From Desulfobacterales bacterium (GTDB lineage: Bacteria > Desulfobacterota > Desulfovibrionia > Desulfovibrionales > Desulfothermaceae), in contig JAMOPG010000137.1 of assembly GCA_027064715.1 (NCBI GenBank), positions 1-41,663 of the forward strand: a stretch of DNA of 41,663 bases. The letters run 5' to 3'. The notes below the pieces were generated by a model. The model was not told where the DNA came from. It did no database searches and worked only from the letters and a program-made list of their open reading frames with translations. This document shows, piece after piece, positions 1 through 8,359 of the stretch. The position numbers and the translations under genes are program-made. Position 1 is the stretch's first letter; each line of letters begins with the position of its first letter.

Positions 1-8
1 TGGTTTAA

Positions 9-82
9 TCGGGATGGTGGGATTTGAACCCACGACCCCTTGAACCCCATTCAAGTGCGCTCCCAGGCTGCGCCACATCCCG
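9..82 (-). tRNA. tRNA-Pro (anticodon GGG)
   Basis: Reverse complement CGGGATGTGGCGCAGCCTGGGAGCGCACTTGAATGGGGTTCAAGGGGTCGTGGGTTCAAATCCCACCATCCCGA folds as a cloverleaf. Acceptor stem CGGGATG/CATCCCG, anticodon stem-loop CTTGA-ATGGGGT-TCAAG, T-arm GTGGGTTCAAATCCCAC. Confidence 0.95.
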
Positions 83-145
83 ATTGGGAATCAATGTTAT
101 CTATCAAATTTTTTATTGTCAAGATTTATACACTTAAAAAATCAT

Positions 146-583
146 CTACACATCCACAACACATTGGGCAATCCAGATGCCATCCTTTTTCTCTACCTTT
201 GCTTCAGTAAATGTTGCTCCTTTTACTTCAACACCAGCTTCCACTTTGTCTCTAGAAATACCCAATGCTCTTGCCTTTAGTTTTAAATCTAATATTTTTA
301 CATAAAAATCAAAAAAAACAGTTGAGTTAATGTCAGATTCTGCAATTAATGTGTTTAACCATTTTATAAATAAAGATATAAGATCATCAGCTTCTAGGTG
401 TATGTCTATTTCCTTCACTCCATCTATATCTTTAGACTCTTTTTTTAAATCTTCCAAATCATACATATAAAAGAATAGGCATTTGGCTCCATTTATAAAG
501 GCCTGTTCAATGGTATGTCCATATCCTCTAATTCCAATGTCTGCCCCATGTTCAAAGGTCTCAAATTCAATGGAGGACATCAA
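146..583 (-). CDS. Archease (RtcB tRNA ligase cofactor family)
   Basis: 145 aa; N-terminal FEHGADIGIRGYG and C-terminal VEVKGATFTEAKVEKKDGIWIAQCVVDV match the archease fold pattern. 4-bp overlap with the upstream gene. Confidence 0.88.
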   Translation of the reverse strand: MMSSIEFETFEHGADIGIRGYGHTIEQAFINGAKCLFFYMYDLEDLKKESKDIDGVKEIDIHLEADDLISLFIKWLNTLIAESDINSTVFFDFYVKILDLKLKARALGISRDKVEAGVEVKGATFTEAKVEKKDGIWIAQCVVDV

Positions 584-1911
584 TATTTTCCTTCTTTAAT
601 ATCTACTATTATCTTGTGTAAGGAAGGACTATAATTGACAGGATATTGTTTAGAACTTTTAGTATTGGATAAAAGCTCATCTGGTAGCTTTTTTATCTCC
701 TCCTGACATCTTTTTCTTATTATCTCAAGAGATTCTCTTCCATCATCAGTCCTGATTCCATTTTCCATGACCTTTACAATTAGTGGCATTCCAGGCAAAA
801 CTTCTTTGTATAGTCCTATTAGATCTTCCTTATATATTCCATTCTCAATGAATCTAAATACCTGTTTTTGAAATGGTACAGTCTGTTTGCCTTTTGACTT
901 TTTGAACTTACCCTCTCCATTATACTCTGTAAGTTTATACACAATATCCAAATAAGGGACATCGTCTGATACTATCACTTTTGTGCCAACACCAAAGCCA
1001 TCTATTGGTGCATTTAGCTTGACGATCTTTTCTATCTCATATTCATCAAGCCCACCACTCACAAAAATTTTTACATTATAAAGTCCTTCTCTATCTAAAA
1101 TTTTTCTAACAACCCTGACAGCTTCTATTATATCTCCAGAATCAATTCTGATTGCCTTAATCTTGAAATTGTCTCCTAGCTTTTTTGCAAGGGAAACAAC
1201 ATTTTTGATCCCTTTTTCTATAGAGTATGTGTCAATTAATAATATGGTCTCAGGATAAATAGCAGCAAAATTTTCAAAAGCTGATAATTCACTCTTATGT
1301 ACCTGAATATAACTATGCGCCATGGTTCCAGTAGCAGGAATATTGTAGATCTTCCCTGCCAAAACATTGCTAGTTGCCTTCATTCCTGCAATATAAAAGG
1401 CCCTTGCAGCCTTTATTGCTGCATCAGATCCATGTGCCCTTCTAGATCCAAAGTCTACCACAACTTTTTCTTTACTGGATATACAAACCCTTGCGCCCTT
1501 TGTTGCAAGCAAGGTCTGGATATGGATTTGATTTAATATGTAGGTCTCAAGTAATTGAGCCTGCAATATTGGTGCTTTTACTTCTAAAACAGGCTCATTT
1601 TCGAAAAAAACAGTACCTTCTTTTAGTGCATACACATCACCTGTGAATTTAAGTTCCTTTAAATAATCTAAAAAATCGTCTTTAAAAACTTTTAGTGTGT
1701 GAAGAAAGTCAATGTCATTGTCTGTGAATTTGAAATTTTCCAAAAACGTAAGCACGTCTTCAAGACCACATGCAATCAAAAAATTCCTGTTTTTAGGAAG
1801 TTTCCTTACAAAGGTACTAAATACAGCCTCTTTCTCATAGCCTTCTAAAAAATATGCCTGAGCCATGGTAAGCTCATATAGATCAACAAAAAGTGGTCCT
1901 ATCCCTCTCAT
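580..1911 (-). CDS. pncB: Nicotinate phosphoribosyltransferase
   Basis: 443 aa; DLYELTMAQAYFLEG, FGSRRAHGSDAAIKAARAFYIAGMKATSNVLAGKIYNIPATGTMAHSYI and IRIDSGDI are typical NAPRTase motifs. Confidence 0.95.
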   Translation of the reverse strand: MRGIGPLFVDLYELTMAQAYFLEGYEKEAVFSTFVRKLPKNRNFLIACGLEDVLTFLENFKFTDNDIDFLHTLKVFKDDFLDYLKELKFTGDVYALKEGTVFFENEPVLEVKAPILQAQLLETYILNQIHIQTLLATKGARVCISSKEKVVVDFGSRRAHGSDAAIKAARAFYIAGMKATSNVLAGKIYNIPATGTMAHSYIQVHKSELSAFENFAAIYPETILLIDTYSIEKGIKNVVSLAKKLGDNFKIKAIRIDSGDIIEAVRVVRKILDREGLYNVKIFVSGGLDEYEIEKIVKLNAPIDGFGVGTKVIVSDDVPYLDIVYKLTEYNGEGKFKKSKGKQTVPFQKQVFRFIENGIYKEDLIGLYKEVLPGMPLIVKVMENGIRTDDGRESLEIIRKRCQEEIKKLPDELLSNTKSSKQYPVNYSPSLHKIIVDIKEGKY

Positions 1912-1949
1912 TTAATTTCCCCTTATTAGTTACACATAAATCAACTCTT

Positions 1950-2507
1950 TTATATTATTTCTATTCCTAACTCTTTCATCTGATTTAATGCCTGTTCCCC
2001 AGATCTTTTTGAAACAGGTCTTGTTCCCTGTTTTAAGACATAAGTTTTAAAACCCAATTTAACGGAATCTACAGCTGTTTCCTTGACACACACATCTAAG
2101 GCAAGCCCTGCAACAAAGACCCTTTTTATTTTGAGTTTTTTAAAAAGATCCCCTAATCCTGTGTCATCAAACGCAGAATATTGATCTTTATCAAACCTTG
2201 TGCCTTTTGATACAATCTCAGCATTATCTGGTATATTTAAATCTGGATGAAATCTTGCCCCTTCTGTATCCTGGATACAGTGAACTGGCCATTTACCGCC
2301 ATTTTCCTTAAAACTTGGATGAAGCCTTGGATGAAAATCCCTGGATAAAAAGACTGGTATACCTACAGCACTTGCTTTTTTAATAATGGGATTTAAAAAA
2401 GGGATGATCTCATCTCCTTTTTCTATGGGCAAATTCCCCCCTGGGCAAAAATCATTCTGTATATCAACTAAAAGCAGGACATCTCCTTCTGTAAATTCCA
2501 TGTTCAT
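1950..2507 (-). CDS. pncA: Nicotinamidase (isochorismatase-like hydrolase)
   Basis: DVLLLVDIQNDFCPGGNLPIEKGDEIIP ... SRDFHP ... HCIQDTEGARFHPDL ... VFVAGLALDVCVKETAVDS. The ATG at 2507 is preceded by AGGAGG. The longer tracked ORF (to 2612) reads through a tRNA and is not used. Confidence 0.93.
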   Translation of the reverse strand: MNMEFTEGDVLLLVDIQNDFCPGGNLPIEKGDEIIPFLNPIIKKASAVGIPVFLSRDFHPRLHPSFKENGGKWPVHCIQDTEGARFHPDLNIPDNAEIVSKGTRFDKDQYSAFDDTGLGDLFKKLKIKRVFVAGLALDVCVKETAVDSVKLGFKTYVLKQGTRPVSKRSGEQALNQMKELGIEII

Positions 2508-2542
2508 GGCAAGCCTCCTGCTCTGTTTTTCATAACTATTTA

Positions 2543-2616
2543 TCGGGATGGTGGGATTCGAACCCACGACCTTGGCGTCCCGAACGCCACGCTCTGCCAG
2601 ACTGAGCCACATCCCG
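2543..2616 (-). tRNA. tRNA-Pro (anticodon CGG)
   Basis: Reverse complement CGGGATGTGGCTCAGTCTGGCAGAGCGTGGCGTTCGGGACGCCAAGGTCGTGGGTTCGAATCCCACCATCCCGA; anticodon stem-loop TGGCG-TTCGGGA-CGCCA, T-arm GTGGGTTCGAATCCCAC. Confidence 0.95.
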
Positions 2617-2677
2617 TTGAATCAAAAATAGGTCAATCTAATCCAAAATTCAAGAAATAACTAATAAACTAGATTTT

Positions 2678-5293
2678 TTATCTCTTATCAATAAACTTTA
2701 AGATCTTATCAATGTCCATACTCCTTCTCATAACATCTGCCAGCATATTTAGACCATCTTCCACGTCATACCTTGCCTGGACATCTTTTAAGGCCTTAAG
2801 CCCCTTTTTTCTTCTAAGCTCATCAATAAAAAACCTTCTAAATCTATCATCGTCAAAGATTCCATGCAAATAACTTCCCCAGATCCTCAAATCTTTTGTA
2901 CCATACCCTATAATATCACCTCGCCTATTGGCAACCACAGAAATACAACCCTGATGATCCAACACATCAGTTTTACCATGATGGATTTCATATCCTCTTA
3001 TATTCATATTTGTGGGTAAAAATATGGCTTCAGTTTGAATTAAGGTCTTTTGTTTTTCTATTGTTGTAACTAGTGGCAAAAGAGCTAAACCTTCTATATT
3101 TGTTTCCTGGGATTCTATGTTATAGGGATCAGAAATTACTTTACCTAATATCTGAAAACCACCACAGATTCCTATTATATGAGTCTTTTTATTTAATGCT
3201 ATATTTTTAAGTAAACTTGCAATAGATGACTTTATTAAATATCTATTATCATTAATTACATTTTTGCTTCCAGGAATTATAATTGCATCAAATTGTTCTT
3301 TTAAAAGGTCTTCTTTGTTTTTTATAATCTTGACATATACATCTGGCTCTATTAAAAAAGGATCTATATCAGTAAAATTTGAAATATGGGGAAGATCAAT
3401 ACATGCAATTTTTACATCACAATTTGATCTATTTTTTAACTTATCCCATCCAAATTTAAAAGAAACAGAATCTTCTTCTGGTAGTCTTAAGTTCTTAATA
3501 TAAGGCACAATCCCTAATACAGGTCTGCCAGTGGATTTTTGTATAAATGAAATTGCAGAATCAAGGAGTGTTGCATTGCCTCTAAATTTGTTAATAACAA
3601 ACCCCTTTATTAACTCCTTTTCCCATTTATTAAGAAGATAGTATGTTCCAAAGAACGAAGCAAAAACACCTCCTCTATCAATATCTCCTACTAAAAGGGT
3701 AGCAGCATTGGCATAATAGGCCATTTCCATATTTGTTATATCAGATGATTTTAGATTTATCTCTGCAGGACTACCAGCACCTTCTAAGACTATTACATCA
3801 TATTCAGAGGCCAGTGCGTCATACGCCTCTCTAACAGTGGTAATTAGCTCTTTTTTAAACTCATAGTATGATAACACATCCATATTTCCCACAGGCTTTC
3901 CAAGAACTATGACTTGTGATCCAGTGTCTGAAGATGGCTTTAATAACACTGGATTCATCCTCACATCTGGCTCTAACCTGCATGCCTGGGCTTGAAGCAC
4001 CTGCGCCCTTCCCATCTCTCCTCCATCCCTTGTAACAAAGGAATTAAGGGACATGTTCTGGGCCTTAAATGGTGCAACCCTGTAACCCTGTTCAAGAAGT
4101 ATTCTACAAAGTCCAGCAGCCAAAATACTTTTCCCTGCATTGGAACTTGTCCCCACAAACATGATTGCAGGGGTATTTAATTTACTTCTGATCCTTGCTC
4201 TAGGTTTTACCTGTTTTACTCTCTTTCCCTTTATAATTTCCTGTAAGCACTCTACAAGATAATTATTTTCTTCTTCTTTTTTTATTGCCAATCTAAAAAA
4301 TTTCTTATCTAGCCCTCTATAATTTGAACAATCTCTAATTAAGATCTTTTTTTTCAAAAGTTCATTTTTTATATAATCTACATCCCATTTATCTGTTAAA
4401 ATCTTTACTAATAAAAAATTTGCACATGAATCATATACCTTTATCTCATCAATTTCTTTCAATTTTTTAACAAAATTATTTCGTTGCTTTTTTATAAATT
4501 CAACAGTTCTAAACTTATAGTCATTATCTTCAAATATCTTTGGTCCAATATTTTGAGCTATTATATTAACTGACCATGGACACATTACCTCTTTAAATCT
4601 CTTAATGATTTCCTTATTTGCAATTCCTAATCCTAGACGCAATCCAGGTACTGCATAAAATTTAGTCAAAGATAAAAGCACTATAACATTTTTAGGCCTG
4701 TTTAAATAAAGATGATCCAAATCTTCTACAAAGTCAGCAAATGCCTCATCAATTATAAAAAAGCAATCAGGGTACCTTGTTGCAAGCTCTCTAATCAAAT
4801 CTGGATCTGTTATTTTGCCTGTGGGATTGTTTGGCTGTCCTAAAAATACAGTGGAAGGTGTTTTAAGATAATTCTTTAATTGTTCTATTGATTTGATTAA
4901 AAAGTCATCTTCTTCTTTTAGATAAAAAAATTCTGTATATATGTTATTAATTTTACATACTTTCTCATAATCCACATAAGAAGGCACAAAGATGAGTGCC
5001 CTTTTAAGACCTAATATTTTTGGAATATGATATAATATTTCTGTTGAGCCATTGCCAAATACTATTTCATCTTCTGAGACTTTATAATGGAGCGATGCAG
5101 TCTTTGTTAATATTTCCATACCAGTGTCTGGATAATTTACTATATCATCAATGGATTCATAAAATGCATGTATTATACAATCTGGGGGTCCCAGGGGATT
5201 TATATTTGCTGAAAAATCTATTAATTCATAGACTGGAATATTTAGCCTTCTTGCAATAGAGTAAACATTTCCACCATGCACAAATTGTTTCAC
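2678..5293 (-). CDS. Bifunctional threonine-phosphate decarboxylase (CobD-like) / cobyric acid synthase (CobQ)
   Basis: N-terminal HGGNVYSIARRL...DFSANINPLGPP and PLP site SLTKFYAVPGLRLG (CobD-like). C-terminal IMFVGTSSNAGKS...FKAQNMSLNSFVTRDGGEMGRAQVLQAQA and amidotransferase IIGICGGFQILG (CobQ). A GTG start at 5293 with an upstream AGGAGA is more plausible than the tracked TTG at 5308. Confidence 0.92.
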   Translation of the reverse strand: MKQFVHGGNVYSIARRLNIPVYELIDFSANINPLGPPDCIIHAFYESIDDIVNYPDTGMEILTKTASLHYKVSEDEIVFGNGSTEILYHIPKILGLKRALIFVPSYVDYEKVCKINNIYTEFFYLKEEDDFLIKSIEQLKNYLKTPSTVFLGQPNNPTGKITDPDLIRELATRYPDCFFIIDEAFADFVEDLDHLYLNRPKNVIVLLSLTKFYAVPGLRLGLGIANKEIIKRFKEVMCPWSVNIIAQNIGPKIFEDNDYKFRTVEFIKKQRNNFVKKLKEIDEIKVYDSCANFLLVKILTDKWDVDYIKNELLKKKILIRDCSNYRGLDKKFFRLAIKKEEENNYLVECLQEIIKGKRVKQVKPRARIRSKLNTPAIMFVGTSSNAGKSILAAGLCRILLEQGYRVAPFKAQNMSLNSFVTRDGGEMGRAQVLQAQACRLEPDVRMNPVLLKPSSDTGSQVIVLGKPVGNMDVLSYYEFKKELITTVREAYDALASEYDVIVLEGAGSPAEINLKSSDITNMEMAYYANAATLLVGDIDRGGVFASFFGTYYLLNKWEKELIKGFVINKFRGNATLLDSAISFIQKSTGRPVLGIVPYIKNLRLPEEDSVSFKFGWDKLKNRSNCDVKIACIDLPHISNFTDIDPFLIEPDVYVKIIKNKEDLLKEQFDAIIIPGSKNVINDNRYLIKSSIASLLKNIALNKKTHIIGICGGFQILGKVISDPYNIESQETNIEGLALLPLVTTIEKQKTLIQTEAIFLPTNMNIRGYEIHHGKTDVLDHQGCISVVANRRGDIIGYGTKDLRIWGSYLHGIFDDDRFRRFFIDELRRKKGLKALKDVQARYDVEDGLNMLADVMRRSMDIDKILKFIDKR

Positions 5294-5316
5294 ACAACAT
5301 CTCCTCAATTTTATAT

Positions 5317-6195
5317 TTATTTTGGTTTAGTTCTCCATCTATTATGCATCCAATACCATTGATCAGGATATTTATATACCATTTTTTCAACAGTTTTTGT
5401 ATAAAATTCACAGACATATTTTATCTTAGTTTTCATATCCCCCTTAAGTTCATTAACATCTAATGGTTTATGGACATACATTTTATAATTTAAATTATGT
5501 ATACGGACCAAAAATATGGGAAATACCAATGCCCTTGTCCTAATTGCCATTAAAGCTGGTCCAAAATTAACAGCAGCAATTTCTCTCAAAAAGGGTAAAA
5601 AAACTGCCTTTCTTCTACCACAATTATGATCCACTAAAAAGGCACATATGCCACCTTTTTTTAAACAAGATGATATCTTTAATGCTGAATTATCCCTTGG
5701 AAGGATCTCATGTATATAATTTGATCTAAGTCTTTTAACAATGTCATTAATAACATCATCATCTGGTTCTCTTATAACTATTTGAGTAGGTTTTTTATTG
5801 TAAAAAAATACAGCCATTAAGCCAGATAAAAGCTCCCATGCACCTAAATGGGCTGTTACAGCAACAACTGGTCTTGATGTATTCCTGATTTGTTCAAGTA
5901 TTTCTCTATTTTCAATAGACACATATTTGTGTAAAAAGCGAAAATCCACTTTGAGATTATAAAATATCTCTACAAAAGACCTTCCTGTATTCAAAAAATT
6001 CCTAAATGCAAGTTGTCTAGCCTCTTTTTCAGTCTTATTTAAATGCATTTTTATGTTTTTAATTGCCAGTGTTCTCCTAGATGGGACAAAGTACCAAATA
6101 AGCAGCCCCACAAATTTTCCTAGTTTTGATATTTGGGATAGATCCAGTCTTTTTAACAAAAAAGTAATTATTTCCAAAAAGATAGATTTAAACAT
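5317..6195 (-). CDS. Lysophospholipid acyltransferase, LpxL/HtrB-like lipid A acyltransferase
   Basis: 292 aa; PVVAVTAHLGAWELL (HxxxxE-type catalytic motif), FLVDHNCGRRKAVFLPFL, YPDQWYWMHNRWRTKP C-terminus. Confidence 0.87.
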   Translation of the reverse strand: MFKSIFLEIITFLLKRLDLSQISKLGKFVGLLIWYFVPSRRTLAIKNIKMHLNKTEKEARQLAFRNFLNTGRSFVEIFYNLKVDFRFLHKYVSIENREILEQIRNTSRPVVAVTAHLGAWELLSGLMAVFFYNKKPTQIVIREPDDDVINDIVKRLRSNYIHEILPRDNSALKISSCLKKGGICAFLVDHNCGRRKAVFLPFLREIAAVNFGPALMAIRTRALVFPIFLVRIHNLNYKMYVHKPLDVNELKGDMKTKIKYVCEFYTKTVEKMVYKYPDQWYWMHNRWRTKPK

Positions 6196-7459
6196 TTTTT
6201 AGCTCTGATAGAATTATATTCAATGTCTTTTGTAAACCCCCTCTATTTCTTTCTGCAATCTCTTTAGCTGCCTTTGCCATGGTATCCCTTTTTTTTCTAT
6301 TTGATAATAAATCCAAAATTGTATCTTGTAGCTCCTTTTTACTTTTCACTATTTTTAAACCGCCTTTATCTGCTAGCATTGTGGCTATTTCCTGAAAATT
6401 AAAAACATTGGGTCCTGAGATAATGGGAAGTTCTACTGCTGCTGGCTCTAAAAAATTATGCCCTCCAACTTTAACAAAAGATCCTCCCACAAAGGCAATA
6501 TCTCCCATGGCATAATACATCATCATCTCTCCCATAGAATCTCCCAAATAGACTTGGATCTCTTTTTTAAAAGGCAATAGAGAATCAGACCTTTTGTGTA
6601 CAGTAAGTCCATAGGATTTGATGAGATTATACACAGATAAAAAGCGTTCAGGATGCCTTGGCACAAGTAGTAATACAAGATTTTCTTTAGTTTTTATAAG
6701 CTGACTATAAACATCAAGTAAAATTTTTTCTTCACCTTCATGTGTGGATGCACCCACAATTATCCTTTTTCCTTTAAATGCCTCATGCTTTACTTTTCCT
6801 CCCTTTTCAACCAAATCTTTGTTTATGGGGACGTCAAATTTGATGTTTCCTGTAATAATAACTTGTTCTTCTCTTGCACCTAATCTTAAAAATCTGGTTT
6901 TATATTCCTGATTTTGTACCAAGATATATTTGCACCTGCTCAATACATCTTTGATAAATCTTTTTACCTTTAAATAATTTTTAAAAGATCTTGGAGAGAT
7001 CCTTCCATTTATTACAAAAATAGGGATGTTTTTCTCACTTAATTCAAAAAAGATGGAGGGCCAGAGTTCTGTTTCTGTTACAATAAACCCTATGGGATTT
7101 ATGTGGGTTATAAATTTCTTTACAAAAAAAGGTACATCATAAGGCAAATAGGTGTGATAAACTTTGTTTTTTAAGGCTTTTTCTACTAATCGGGAACCAG
7201 TTGGGGTGGTGGTAGTTACAACTATTGGAATTTCTGGAAAATATTCCTTTAATCCCTTGATTACAGGTATAGTTGTCATAACCTCACCAACTGACACTGC
7301 ATGTATCCAGAGGGAACGATCTAGATGCTCAAATTTTACCACCCCAAAACGCTCAGCTATCCTTTGCCTGTATTGAGGCAGTTTCATCCCTTTGTATAAA
7401 ATCCTCACTAAGGCAAAGGGAATTGCTCCATAACTGAGAATCCTGTATAATTTATACAT
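6188..7459 (-). CDS. waaA: 3-deoxy-D-manno-octulosonic acid (Kdo) transferase
   Basis: 423 aa; LWIHAVSVGEVMTTIPVIKGL, TETELWPSIFFEL, VGASTHEGEEKILLDVY, LVPRHPERF, FVGGSFVKVGGHNFLEPAAVELPIISGPN. Confidence 0.93.
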   Translation of the reverse strand: MYKLYRILSYGAIPFALVRILYKGMKLPQYRQRIAERFGVVKFEHLDRSLWIHAVSVGEVMTTIPVIKGLKEYFPEIPIVVTTTTPTGSRLVEKALKNKVYHTYLPYDVPFFVKKFITHINPIGFIVTETELWPSIFFELSEKNIPIFVINGRISPRSFKNYLKVKRFIKDVLSRCKYILVQNQEYKTRFLRLGAREEQVIITGNIKFDVPINKDLVEKGGKVKHEAFKGKRIIVGASTHEGEEKILLDVYSQLIKTKENLVLLLVPRHPERFLSVYNLIKSYGLTVHKRSDSLLPFKKEIQVYLGDSMGEMMMYYAMGDIAFVGGSFVKVGGHNFLEPAAVELPIISGPNVFNFQEIATMLADKGGLKIVKSKKELQDTILDLLSNRKKRDTMAKAAKEIAERNRGGLQKTLNIILSELKNV

Positions 7460-7639
7460 GTTTTATCCCTTGCTTAAGAATACGCTTTTGTTGCAAATAA
7501 GTGATTTAGAAGCTGGGGTCAAGATTACTCTTTAGTGATATTTTCGGATTTGATTTGTATAAAGAAAAATACTTGCCTTAAAAACCCTTAGGGGATATTA
7601 ATTTTACTGATTTTATAAACAAAAAGATAGAAAAAGGCC

Positions 7640-8359
7640 ATGATAATATATGCACTGCCTAAAGAACCAATATTCCCAGATCCTGCTATAGATGATGTTG
7701 GGGATATAGTTGCAATTGGTGGAGATTTGAGTGTTGATAGACTTATTGTGGCATATAAAAATGGTATATTTCCATGGTATGATGAACATTCTCCTATTTT
7801 GTGGTGGTCCCCAGATCCACGCCTTACCTTGTTTCCAGATAAACTCCATGTCTCAAGGAGATTAAAAAGGACCCTAAAACAGCAAAAATTTAAAGTAACT
7901 GTGAATTTCTGTTTTGAAAAGGTAATAAATCTATGTAGTTGTGTAACAAGACCTAACAGTGAAGGTACATGGCTACTACCTGAAATGATAGAGGCATATA
8001 CAAATCTCCACAAAATTGGTTATGCACATTCTATTGAGACGTGGTTTAATGGAGAGCTTGCTGGTGGTTTATATGGCGTGTCTATTGGAAAGGTCTTTTT
8101 TGGAGAATCCATGTTCCACCTTGTGTCAGATGCTTCTAAGGTTGCCCTTGTGTGGCTTGTTTTATTGCTAAAAAGGGCAGGATTCCATATGATAGATTGT
8201 CAGCAAGTAACAAATCACTTACTGAGATTTGGTGCCCAAATTATACCTAGAAAAGAATTTCTAAAAAGATTAAAAACAGCAATCTGGGAAATACCTCCAG
8301 ATGATCTATGGATACCAAGGGAGTTGTCAAGTAAGTCAACTTGGCTTAAGGAGCTCTAA
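7640..8359 (+). CDS. aat: Leucyl/phenylalanyl-tRNA--protein transferase
   Basis: 239 aa; FPDPAIDDVGDIVAIGGDLSVDRLIVAYKNGIFPWYDEHSPILWWSPDPR, TWLLPEMIEAY, ELAGGLYGVSIGKVFFGESMF. Confidence 0.95.
   Translation: MIIYALPKEPIFPDPAIDDVGDIVAIGGDLSVDRLIVAYKNGIFPWYDEHSPILWWSPDPRLTLFPDKLHVSRRLKRTLKQQKFKVTVNFCFEKVINLCSCVTRPNSEGTWLLPEMIEAYTNLHKIGYAHSIETWFNGELAGGLYGVSIGKVFFGESMFHLVSDASKVALVWLVLLLKRAGFHMIDCQQVTNHLLRFGAQIIPRKEFLKRLKTAIWEIPPDDLWIPRELSSKSTWLKEL

Noticed and set aside
3264-4180. Plus-strand ORFs inside the CobD-CobQ gene (3264-3503, 3992-4180)
   Set aside because: Antisense shadows of a conserved coding gene with no independent evidence.
7588-8013. 141-aa minus-strand ORF opposite aat
   Set aside because: Fully antisense to the conserved aat coding sequence; no family resemblance.
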